Assembly: GCA_965263485.1 (NCBI GenBank)
Contig: CBDHHO010000004.1
Coordinates: forward strand, 2,170,001 to 2,234,000
Direction: 5' to 3'
DNA from: Haliotispira sp965263485
GTDB taxonomy: Bacteria > Spirochaetota > Spirochaetia > SP-2023
Length of the DNA: 64,000 nucleotides
The notes under the pieces are model-generated. The model searched no databases. It was not told the DNA's origin and saw only the letters and a list, made by a program, of their open reading frames with translations. A program made the position numbers and the translations under genes. This document shows, in pieces, positions 17,193-24,316 of the stretch; the stretch's first letter is position 1, and each line of letters opens with the position of its first letter.

Positions 17193-17696
17193 TTATACTT
17201 GTCCAGAATCTCTGTCCATAGAGGTAGACAGCTTTATAATCTGTTTCATAAACTCATCTTTGCCAAAGAGGTTGATAATGTCGAGCAGGATCAGATAGTG
17301 CTGTTCTTCCTGTACTACTCCGTGGACGTATTCGCCGCTGATACCGGAGATAATCTCCGGGGGTGGCTGCACTTCTTCCTGCTTGTACTGGATGACCCGG
17401 TGCACTTTATCAATAATAATACCTGCAAGGACATGTTCAATCTTCAAGATAATAAAACCGCTGAGCAGGCGCTCCTCTTCAGAAAGTCGGGCGGGCTCAA
17501 TGCCAAAGCGCTTGTGCAGGTTAATAATGGGAATCACTTCCCGGCGCAGGTTCAAGATACCTTCAATATATGCAGGTACGCTAGGCATGGCACGTACTGG
17601 TTCGACACCATGAATTTCCTTGATATATTGGATGTCAATTCCATAGTATTCGCTACCAAGTTGGAACGTAACTAATTGTATTTGTTCGTCAGCCAT
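17193..17696 (-). CDS. cheW: CheW chemotaxis coupling protein
   Basis: About 167 residues from MADEQIQLVTFQLGSEYYGI. The fold-typical segments are present: IQYIKEIHGVEPVRAMPS, YIEGILNLRREVIPIINLHKRFG, and later GIIIDKVHRVIQY and ILLDIINLFG. CheW couples chemoreceptors to the CheA kinase at the cytoplasmic face of the membrane. A longer reading frame exists upstream, but GGGAG nine bases before this ATG supports the shorter start. No other chemotaxis gene is adjacent. Confidence 0.92.
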   Translation of the reverse strand: MADEQIQLVTFQLGSEYYGIDIQYIKEIHGVEPVRAMPSVPAYIEGILNLRREVIPIINLHKRFGIEPARLSEEERLLSGFIILKIEHVLAGIIIDKVHRVIQYKQEEVQPPPEIISGISGEYVHGVVQEEQHYLILLDIINLFGKDEFMKQIIKLSTSMDRDSGQV

Positions 17697-18540
17697 TGGC
17701 AAAGCTCCCATGCCACTGCGCTGTTGTTTGCAGAGTGTCGGCGGTAAAGATAGCAAGCTCTGTAAAAATTGTGGGAACCTCTAAGAATTGCATCACTTTG
17801 CAGGGATTGTTGAATTGCTCCGCTAGGAAATTCAACAATCCTCACGAAGCTATCACAAAGATTTGGCTTAGAGCCTGTCTTTGATCGGTCTGCCAGAATA
17901 CAGAGGCAGTCCATCCTACAGATAGCCCTGCAACTGTACAAGGGCGAGGAAGATTGGCGAGGAAGATTTCCGTATAAATTACCTGTTTGTTTCCAGCTCT
18001 TGTATGCGCAGTTTAATAAGGGCAGCTCTAAAAATTCCCCACCACAGAAAGATGCTGCCTTGGAAGTTGGCCTTCGGTACACCTTGAATTTCTGCCCTTC
18101 GTACCTCAAGGCGAAATTCTACGGCACTCAGGCACCTAGGAGCCCCCTGCACCCTTTCCGTGGCCTACTCCAAGCACCCCACCCTGCAACCGAGGGCTCC
18201 TGATGAAGGCGAAACCACAGAACACACCGAAGTGCTATGAGCATTAGTTCTTCTGCGTATTCTGTGTATTCTGTGCTTACAATCCGGCTCCATCTTTTTC
18301 GTGCTTTTCGTGGTTATAAAACAAAGTGAGACCGAGGGGGCTTGGTCTTTTCCGGTTGCGGAGCGCGAAGATTGGAAATTCAAGGTGTACCGAAGTACCT
18401 AGGCCAGTTGTCAAGGACAGCTTCCCAAGAAAAGCCAATTTTGGGAGATTTTCTTACAATTTTCTTGCCCTCCGCCGGAAAAGGTATATTGTCAAGGAGA
18501 GCAATCTATTCTATAATTCCTGTTTGCTCTTTTATTGAGA
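17697..18540. other. Gene-poor stretch rich in repeats and palindromes
   Basis: No convincing gene. Visible items are: an element terminus GGGAACCTCTAAGAATT at 17773-17789; a 13-bp-arm hairpin (GGATTGTTGAATT...AATTCAACAATCC) around 17807-17844; a second terminus GGGCAGCTCTAAAAATTCC from 18020; and an inverted copy of the 60-bp palindrome seen at 672-735 (about 18076-18140). From about 18420 the sequence becomes similar to 20430-20620, the shared upstream region of the two lipoprotein loci. Confidence 0.6.
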
Positions 18541-18543
18541 CCA

Positions 18544-18588
18544 TTCTGACTTTCGTCAGAACATCATCTTTATGCATTATTTTGCATA
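18544..18588 (+). promoter_or_regulatory. Paired palindromes upstream of lipoprotein locus A
   Basis: TTCTGAC-tttc-GTCAGAA (18544-18561) is followed ten bases later by TATGCA-ttattt-TGCATA (18571-18588). AAGGAG and then the ATG at 18612 follow. The same pair with the same spacing precedes locus B, where the first stem is TTCCGACC/GGTCGGAA with a compensatory base-pair change. This supports a real operator or RNA stem. The regulator is unknown. Confidence 0.6.
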
Positions 18589-18611
18589 ATAATACCAAGG
18601 AGTATTGCACT

Positions 18612-18689
18612 ATGAAACAGGAATTCAGTAAAATCCGCACACCGCACACCGCACACCGCACACCGCACACCGCACACCGCAGCCCGTGA
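18612..18689 (+). CDS. Leader frame of lipoprotein A (out-of-phase state)
   Basis: AAGGAG nine bases upstream makes ATG 18612 the best translation start of the locus. In the present sequence it reads MKQEFSKIR, then a heptanucleotide-encoded stretch, and stops at 18687-18689. The lipoprotein frame is open from the repeat tract through to 19791 in a different phase. Loss of one 7-bp unit, or gain of two, would join this start to the lipoprotein. I therefore read it as the off state of one gene rather than a separate peptide. Confidence 0.6.
   Translation: MKQEFSKIRTPHTAHRTPHTAHRSP
18638..18679 (+). repeat. Heptanucleotide tandem repeat (CACACCG)6
   Basis: Six perfect copies of CACACCG begin nine codons after the ATG at 18612. 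Seven is not a multiple of three, so changes in copy number switch the reading frame downstream. A tract of the same length and position but different sequence lies in locus B. Confidence 0.9.
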
Positions 18690-18732
18690 ATCAAGGCTAT
18701 ACCGCAGGGAAATATATTTTTCTGCGGCCTTT

Positions 18733-19791
18733 TTGCGCCCATTTGCCCTCCTCCTCTTTCCGGCCCTCCTGCTTGGCTGCGACCCGCCCAGCGGATCCGG
18801 CGGAGGCTCCGCCCCAAACCCGCCTGCCCCCCCTGCCCCGCCGAAAAACTTGCAGAGCATCCTGCAAAGCGGAACCCTGCCGCGCAAATTGGAGCTGGCG
18901 GCTTACGATAAAGTTACCGCAGGTATTCTGGAAAATCTGGCCGGCGATACAGCCAAAGAACTGGGGATCATATATGTTACGCCAGATGGTGGCAGCACAA
19001 CGAAAGACGGCAGCAGCTGGGAAAAGGCCCATGCCGCAGCAGGTCTCAAAACCGCCATTGACAACGCGGCAGCCAGCGCAGAGAAACCCTACCTGGTACT
19101 GCTGGCAGAGGGCAGCTACGCCATCAGCGAAACCCTGAGCATGAAAAACCATGTAGCCATCATGGGCGGCTTTAGCGGCAATGACTGGGAGGGTACGACC
19201 ACCCTGAATGGCGGGGGCAGCACTCAGGTCTTTTCCAATACCAGCCTGGACAACACGGCTGTGCTCTCCGGAGTGACCATATCCAATGGTTTTACGAATC
19301 TTAATGGCGGCGGCATGTCCAATACCGATTCCTCGCCCACGCTCAGCCATGTTACCTTCTCCGGAAATGCGGCCTTTAGTGGCGGCGGGATGCTCAATAC
19401 CAATTCCTCACCCACGCTCAGCGATGTTACCTTCTCCGGAAATGCGGCCGATTATGCCGGCGGCGGGATGTACAATACCGATTCCTCACCCACGCTCAGC
19501 CATGTTACCTTCTCCGGGAATACGGCCAAGTCTTACGGAGGCGGGATGTCTAATGAGAAGTCTTCCCCCACACTCACCAATGTTGAGTTCTCCGGGAACA
19601 CGGCAGAAATATATGGAGGCGGGATGTTTAATGATGCTTCTTCCCCCACCCTTAACCATGTTACGTTCTCCAAAAATACCGCTAAAGCGCGCGGTGGCGG
19701 GATGGCTAATTCCAGCTCTTCCCCCACACTCACCAATGTTACGTTCTCCGAAAATACCGCTCCGAACAGCCCTGATAAGTATGACGTTTGA
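18733..19791 (+). CDS. Phase-variable surface lipoprotein A with PMP-like beta-helix repeats
   Basis: 352 residues as read from a TTG at 18733; the frame is open back into the heptanucleotide tract, giving ARESRLYRREIYFSAAF before the hydrophobic core. The signal peptide FALLLFPALLLGC has a lipobox. A Gly/Pro-rich linker follows, then YVTPDGGSTTKDGSSW and MKNHVAIMGGFSGNDW, and finally six imperfect repeats of about 25 residues of the form GGGMxNxxSSPTLSxVTFSGN. GG and FxxN motifs recall chlamydial polymorphic membrane proteins and predict a right-handed beta-helix. The array ends abruptly at NSPDKYDV, so the C-terminus may be truncated. Probably exposed on the cell surface. The in-frame TTG could allow low translation even in the off state. 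Confidence 0.75.
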   Translation: MRPFALLLFPALLLGCDPPSGSGGGSAPNPPAPPAPPKNLQSILQSGTLPRKLELAAYDKVTAGILENLAGDTAKELGIIYVTPDGGSTTKDGSSWEKAHAAAGLKTAIDNAAASAEKPYLVLLAEGSYAISETLSMKNHVAIMGGFSGNDWEGTTTLNGGGSTQVFSNTSLDNTAVLSGVTISNGFTNLNGGGMSNTDSSPTLSHVTFSGNAAFSGGGMLNTNSSPTLSDVTFSGNAADYAGGGMYNTDSSPTLSHVTFSGNTAKSYGGGMSNEKSSPTLTNVEFSGNTAEIYGGGMFNDASSPTLNHVTFSKNTAKARGGGMANSSSSPTLTNVTFSENTAPNSPDKYDV

Positions 19792-19915
19792 TTCTGAAGA
19801 TATGCCGGGGTGCGCGCGGACCTGGGGGGCCTTCGAGTTTGGCGGTGCGGCACCGTAGCTTCGCCAAACAAAAGAGGCAAGAGTCTGGGCTTACCCGCAA
19901 TGACAAGTACTTGGT

Positions 19916-19931
19916 AATTTTAGAGGTTCCC
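19916..19931. repeat. Solo MITE terminus
   Basis: AATTTTAGAGGTTCCC followed by TTTA, a right-end motif without a recognisable partner. It lies between lipoprotein A and the small membrane protein gene. Confidence 0.45.
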
Positions 19932-19982
19932 TTTAGAACGCATTATCACGATAGAAGCCGAATTAAAAGCATCCCGGCAATT

Positions 19983-20153
19983 ATGGACATCCGCTTCAAT
20001 GCATCGCAAACCCAAATGGACAAACACTTTGCCGCCATGCAAACTCAAATCGGCAAACGCTTTGCCACTCTGCAATGGGGTTTGGGAATTGCGTTTATCA
20101 TCACAACGTGCCTGCTGAGCAGTATACTGGGCATAATACTTGACAATTCCTGA
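19983..20153 (+). CDS. Small membrane protein with amphipathic N-terminus
   Basis: 56 residues: a repeated amphipathic segment (QTQMDKHFAAMQTQIGKRFA) then a single hydrophobic segment (IAFIITTCLLSSILGIIL). This pattern of short coiled coil plus C-terminal anchor resembles small spirochaetal membrane proteins such as the C-termini of Bdr proteins, but that is only a resemblance. No good ribosome-binding site is visible. Function unknown. Confidence 0.4.
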   Translation: MDIRFNASQTQMDKHFAAMQTQIGKRFATLQWGLGIAFIITTCLLSSILGIILDNS

Positions 20154-20505
20154 GAGCCTCCCAACAGTGCCTGACAGCTCCTACAACACCCTCAAACAAC
20201 GCTGGGGCGACCCCGAACTGCTGCGCCGTGCCGCACAAAAGCGTGACCATCTGAATTACCGGCGCCTCAGCTTCGGAGAAATCGACGCCGAAAGAGGAAG
20301 GTCGGGCCTAGCTGCGCACGGCCCTCCCCATTTCTCCCATGCTGCGCCAGCTCGCAAAAGAGGAAGGTCGGGCCTAGCTGCGCACGGCCCTCCCCATTTC
20401 TCCCATGCTGCGCCAGCTCGCATGGGAGCCTCGCAAGAAAAGCAAATTTTTGGAGATTTTCCTGCGATCTTCTTGCCCTCCGCGGGAAAATCGTATATTC
20501 TTTAA
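20140..20505 (+). CDS. Doubtful short ORF running into 66-bp repeats
   Basis: It starts at a TTG overlapping the end of the small membrane protein gene. About 50 residues look protein-like (SSYNTLKQRWGDPELLRRA, RDHLNYRRLSFGEIDAE). The frame then runs through two 66-bp repeats and the leader of locus B. If it is a gene, its C-terminus has been replaced by repeat sequence. I do not recognise a family. Confidence 0.25.
   Translation: MTIPESLPTVPDSSYNTLKQRWGDPELLRRAAQKRDHLNYRRLSFGEIDAERGRSGLAAHGPPHFSHAAPARKRGRSGLAAHGPPHFSHAAPARMGASQEKQIFGDFPAIFLPSAGKSYIL
20296..20428 (+). repeat. 66-bp palindromic tandem repeat, two units
   Basis: Each unit begins GGAAGGTCGGGCCTAGCTGC, continues GCACGGCCCTCCCC and ends CTCCCATGCTGCGCCAGCTC. 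The second unit starts exactly 66 bases after the first. Each unit can fold (GGGCC/GGCCC), and the last unit ends in a further stem, CTCCCATGC...GCATGGGAG. Because 66 is a multiple of three the repeats stay open in several frames, which creates spurious reading frames. Confidence 0.85.
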
Positions 20506-20552
20506 GAAGAATAAGCCATTTCATAAACCCATTTCATCTTTTATCAAAACCA

Positions 20553-20597
20553 TTCCGACCTTGGTCGGAACATCATTATTATGCATTATTTTGCATA
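20553..20597 (+). promoter_or_regulatory. Paired palindromes upstream of lipoprotein locus B
   Basis: TTCCGACC-tt-GGTCGGAA (20553-20570) and TATGCA-ttattt-TGCATA (20580-20597) lie at the same distance from the start codon as in locus A (51 bases from first palindrome to ATG). The sequence between the palindromes and ATG 20621 is nearly identical in the two loci, including AAGGAG. Confidence 0.6.
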
Positions 20598-20620
20598 ATA
20601 ATACCAAGGAGTATTGCACT

Positions 20621-21780
20621 ATGGAACACAAGTTCAGTAAAATTCGCTCATCGCTCATCGCTCATCGCTCATCGCTCATCGCTCATCGAAAAAATTAAAA
20701 CCATATAGCAGGGGAAATTATTTCTCTGCGGGGATTTCATGCCCATTTATCCTTTTATTTTTCTGCTCCCTGGTTTTATGGGTCGCCTGCGATCCGCCCG
20801 ATGATGGGGCCGATAATGGGGGCAATGACGGGGCGCCCCGCACGGTCCGTTTTGAAAAAACGATCATCGGCCTGCGCGAGTTCCTGCTCACCGTTACCGC
20901 AAACTCTGCCGGGACATACGAATTCATCCTCAGCGACTCCGCCGCCGCCCCCGCCTGGAGCAGCGTCAAAGACAATCCCGCCCTGATAACGCGCAGCTTT
21001 TCCGCCGAGAAAAACTACCAGCGGGGAATCTACTTCAGCGTCACCAAAGATTATGTGACCCCGCCGCACAACGCGGCGGTCGATCTGCGCACCGAGCCTG
21101 AACATAAGTATCCGGGCTTTATGAGCCCGGGGCAGCAGTACTACGTCCACGCCTATCAGAACGGGGCCCACCTCAAAAGCTCTGAGGCGATCAGCACCGA
21201 GAACTACCCCGATGCTCTGCCCGCTGCTATCACGACTGAATCAGAAAGAGATCTGCGCGCTACACCGGATACACCGGGCACACCGGGAGCCCCCATATCG
21301 GATTCCCCGCTCCGGGCCCTGTGGGGCATGGATATGTGGACAAAGAATATTAACGATGCTGCGATAATCGATGCTGCGGACAATCATAAAAGTCGTGTAA
21401 CACTGCATCGCATCGAGGTGGGAAGCGGAGAAACCCTCTACCTGCCCATACGCAGCATTCAGACCTTTCCGGATCAGAATACTTGTTTTTTGGGTGCTGT
21501 GAGTAAATTATTTTTAAAAACCGGGTTCAATACGAGAGCAATTAATAATGCAGTGCATTTGGCTTACCCTCCAAAGGCGGGAAATTCCTATCATGCTGAT
21601 AATCCTGAGGGCGGCTCGGTGTTGTTCCACGGGCATCCTTTTCAGGGAGCTCGGCGGCCCTACTACGATATGATGGGCCAAATCGATACCACCAAGTACA
21701 GTGAGGCTTGGATCACAAGTAACTGTGTGCCCACCGCGAATCTTATATTGAAACCTTCTTTTACTCTTGCGGCACCGTAG
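20621..21780 (+). CDS. Phase-variable surface lipoprotein B (currently out of phase)
   Basis: ATG 20621 reads MEHKFSKIR, then the (CTCATCG)6 tract, and meets a stop at 20696. The lipoprotein frame is open from the tract onward: KKLKPYSRGNYFSAG, a hydrophobic core (FILLFFCSLVLW) and the lipobox VAC near 20788, then about 330 residues to the stop at 21780. Gain of one repeat unit, or loss of two, would fuse start and lipoprotein. No good alternative start precedes the signal peptide. The mature part contains LREFLLTVTANSAGTYEFIL and a C-terminal region with YYDMMGQIDTT and SFTLAAP. I recognise no domain. A truncated relative of its 3' end lies at 62198-62460. Confidence 0.7.
20647..20688 (+). 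repeat. Heptanucleotide tandem repeat (CTCATCG)6
   Basis: Six perfect copies of CTCATCG start nine codons after ATG 20621. Position and copy number equal those in locus A, but the unit sequence is different. Slippage here would change frame. Confidence 0.9.
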
Positions 21781-21804
21781 TTGAGGGGCGTCAGCTCGGA
21801 GAAA

Positions 21805-21865
21805 GGAAGGTCGGGCCTGGCTGCGCATGGCCCTCCCCATTTCTCCCATGCTGCACCAGCTCGCC
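21805..21865 (+). repeat. 66-bp palindromic repeat, one unit
   Basis: A single unit (GGAAGGTCGGGCCTGGCTGC...CACCAGCTCGC) lies 25 bases after the stop of lipoprotein B and just before the first Rpn nuclease gene. Reading through it creates an N-terminal extension of the nuclease frame that is probably not real. Confidence 0.8.
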
Positions 21866-21909
21866 ATTTTTTAATTGCGCCATATGGACAAAACAGCTAT
21901 ATTGAAGCC

Positions 21910-22893
21910 ATGGCAAGTTGCGACAGCGCGTACAAATACCTGTTCTCGAACCCGGCAATCCTGTGCAAACTCATCCACGCCTTCGTTGAGGAGGACTTTA
22001 GCGCCAAAATCCAGCCCGACAGCCTGCGCAAACTCGACCCGTCCCACCTCTCTGCCACGCTCCAGCAGCGCGAATCGGACCTGCTCTATGAGGTGCGCCT
22101 GGACAGCCAAGACAATCAAGATAACCAAACAGCCTATCTGTATATCCTGCTCGAATTCCAGTCCACAGCCCCCAAGCATATGGCCATCCGCCTGCTCAGC
22201 TATATATCCCTGTTTTACGAACGCCTCATCAAGGAAGGCAAAAACAGCAAAGGCAAGTTGCCCCCGGTATTTCCGCTGGTGCTCTACAACGGAGACCGCC
22301 CTTGGAATGCGCCCCGCAGCACCAGCGAACTGATCAGCAGCAACGAAATACCCGCAAAATACCTACCCCACTTTCAATATGCTCTCATTGACGAGAAGCG
22401 CATCCCCGACGAGAAAATCCACAAGCTGCACAACCTTATCAGCGCGGTGATTTGTGCCGAGAAGTACGGCAGACCAGGGGAGTGGGAAGCGCGAATCCCG
22501 CAAATCATAGAATTCCTGCGCGATGAACCCGGGCCCGAAATCACCATTTTCAGGCGCTGGATTGCCCTGCTGTTTGGCGAGGGCATGAACGAATCAGAAT
22601 ACAATCAAATCACCGCACCAGAGGAGGTACAGAAGATGTTGGCAACACTGGCAGACGATCTAAGAGCTGAAGGTCGGGAAGAAGGTCGGGAAGAAGGTCG
22701 GGAAGAAGGTCGGGAAGAAGGCAGACAAGAAGGCGAAAAACTGGGCATGCGGAAAGGCCGGGAAGAAGGCCGGGAAGAAGGTCGGGGAGAAGGACGGCGT
22801 GAAGCTGCCCGGAAAATGAAAGAATCCGGGCTGTCGATTGCGCAGATTGCAAGGTTTACCGGCCTGAGCCACCGCGAAATTACCGGGCTCTGA
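21910..22893 (+). CDS. Rpn-family recombination-promoting nuclease 1 (Transposase_31 type)
   Basis: About 327 residues from ATG 21910; the frame is open further upstream, but only through repeat sequence. The PD-(D/E)XK core is visible as ESDLLYEVRL and LYILLEFQS. The Transposase_31 hallmark PPVFPLVLYNGDRPWNAP follows. Rpn proteins in E. coli are DNA endonucleases that stimulate RecA-independent recombination. The C-terminal region has a long Arg/Glu tract built from REEG units (about 250-290), encoded by 12-bp tandem DNA repeats. It ends in a helix-turn-helix-like tail (SIAQIARFTGLSHREITGL) shared almost exactly with the next gene. The role in this island is unknown. Confidence 0.85.
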   Translation: MASCDSAYKYLFSNPAILCKLIHAFVEEDFSAKIQPDSLRKLDPSHLSATLQQRESDLLYEVRLDSQDNQDNQTAYLYILLEFQSTAPKHMAIRLLSYISLFYERLIKEGKNSKGKLPPVFPLVLYNGDRPWNAPRSTSELISSNEIPAKYLPHFQYALIDEKRIPDEKIHKLHNLISAVICAEKYGRPGEWEARIPQIIEFLRDEPGPEITIFRRWIALLFGEGMNESEYNQITAPEEVQKMLATLADDLRAEGREEGREEGREEGREEGRQEGEKLGMRKGREEGREEGRGEGRREAARKMKESGLSIAQIARFTGLSHREITGL

Positions 22894-22941
22894 TGCCGGA
22901 CTGGCCTTGCCCCACAGTTTCCCGGCAGCTACAATTCAGGC

Positions 22942-23814
22942 ATGGTCAGCCCCACGAACGACTTCTACTTCCGCTACCTGTTCGGCAGCGAACAGCACAA
23001 AGATCTCACGCTCGGCTTTATCAACGCCGTCCTTTCCGACTCCGGGCTGGGACCAGTGGCCGAAATCACCCTGCTCAACACCTTTAACCTGAAAAATACC
23101 GCAGCAGAGAAAGAAAGCATCCTAGATATCAAGGCCAAAGACGCAAAGGGCAGAATCTACAACATCGAAATGCAGAGCATCGGGAACCAAGTCTACCGGA
23201 ACCGCAGCCTCTACTACTGGGCCAGATCCTACAGTGAACAGCTCAAAGAAGGCTCCATTTATAAAGATCTCCAGCCCGTCATCTGCATCAATCTGTTGGA
23301 TTTCGATTTATTCCCCGAAAGCCGGAAGGCACACCAGTGCTTTCTGCTCACAGAACAGAGGCCGCCCCACGAAGTGCTGAGCGAGCACTGCATGCTGCAC
23401 TTTATCAGCCTGCCCAAAGCCAAGAAAGAACAACTGAAAGGGCCCGCGCTGAGATCATGGGTGGCCTATTTCAACAAGGAGGGAGTCGACATGGAGGGCC
23501 TGACCACACTGCTCGAAAGTGATGAAATGATCCAGAAAGCGCACCGCGCCTACGAGGATTTCACCCGGGACACGAGCCTGGTAGCGCAATACGAGGCGCG
23601 GCTCAAGCAGAACCTAGATCAAAGCAATCGCGAAGATACCATCCGGCAGAAAGGACGGGAAGAAGGACGGGAAGAAGGACGGGAAGAAGGACGGGAAGAA
23701 GAACGGCGTGAAGCTGCCCGAAAAATGAAAGAATCCGGGCTGTCGATTGAACAGATTTCGAGATTTACCGGTCTGAGCCACCGCGAAATTACCGGGCTGA
23801 GAGAGGATAAATAG
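22942..23814 (+). CDS. Rpn-family nuclease 2 (PDDEXK_2 type)
   Basis: 290 residues. The nuclease core is SILDIKAKDAKGRIYNIEMQ (the family's D...ExQ signature), followed by VYRNRSLYYWARSY and the variable region LPKAKKEQLKGPALRSWVAYF. The C-terminus carries four GREE units and a tail (ARKMKESGLSIEQISRFTGL...) nearly identical to that of Rpn 1, although the nuclease domains belong to different branches. The gene lies 48 bases after Rpn 1 and is followed within 15 bases by a five-unit array of the 66-bp palindrome. No clear ribosome-binding site. Confidence 0.85.
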   Translation: MVSPTNDFYFRYLFGSEQHKDLTLGFINAVLSDSGLGPVAEITLLNTFNLKNTAAEKESILDIKAKDAKGRIYNIEMQSIGNQVYRNRSLYYWARSYSEQLKEGSIYKDLQPVICINLLDFDLFPESRKAHQCFLLTEQRPPHEVLSEHCMLHFISLPKAKKEQLKGPALRSWVAYFNKEGVDMEGLTTLLESDEMIQKAHRAYEDFTRDTSLVAQYEARLKQNLDQSNREDTIRQKGREEGREEGREEGREEERREAARKMKESGLSIEQISRFTGLSHREITGLREDK

Positions 23815-23827
23815 GAAGTCTGTGCAA

Positions 23828-24149
23828 GGAAGGTCGGGCCTAGCTGCGCACGGCCTCCCCATTTCTCCCATGCTGCGCCAGCTCGCAAAAGAGGAAGGTC
23901 GGGCCTAGCTGCGCACGGCCCTCCCCATTTCTCCCATGCTGCGCCAGCTCGCAAAAGAGGAAGGTCGGGCCTAGCTGCGCACGGCCCTCCCCATTTCTCC
24001 CATGCTGCGCCAGCTCGCAAAAGAGGAAGGTCGGGCCTAGCTGCGCACGGCCTCCCCATTTTTCCCATGCTGCGCCAGCTCGCAAAAGAGGAAGGTCGGG
24101 CCTAGCTGCGCACGGCCTCCCCATTTCTCCCATGCTGCGCCAGCTCGCA
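23828..24149 (+). repeat. 66-bp palindromic tandem array, five units
   Basis: Units start at 23828, 23893, 23959, 24025 and 24090 (65 or 66 bases apart; the short ones lack one C in the CCTCCCC run). All are near identical. The last ends in CTCCCATGC...GCATGGGAG, a stem-loop. There are no spacers, so it is not a CRISPR array. It runs straight into a MITE-type right end at 24246. Confidence 0.9.
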
Positions 24150-24164
24150 TGGGAGCATCAAACC

Positions 24165-24246
24165 GCGGTACAATCGCCAGCAAAGACAAAGCAGAAGCGG
24201 CCCGATTGTACAATTCTCGCGAAGCGATACGATTTTTAAAGGTCCC
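24165..24246. repeat. MITE-type element, beta end (right terminus) upstream of argG
   Basis: GATTGTACAATTCTCGCGAAG and CGATACGATTTTTAAAGGTCCC form the inverted counterpart of the left terminus at 502. It is followed by TAAA. The terminus lies 70 bases before argG. No unambiguous partner end was found; a candidate is the terminus at 18020, which would enclose the whole lipoprotein/Rpn island. Confidence 0.6.
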
Positions 24247-24316
24247 TAAATTTGGATAATACTTTGTTGGAGAAAAATGTTTTAATAGTGGTAGCAAGGC
24301 TGGTAAAGGCAGTTTT

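Noticed and set aside
21781..21909. N-terminal extension of Rpn 1
   Set aside because: It reads through a 66-bp palindrome unit; the nuclease family begins near MASCDSAYKY.
23828..24149. Regular repeats suggesting a CRISPR array
   Set aside because: Units are directly contiguous with 65-66 bp period and no unique spacers; no cas genes nearby.
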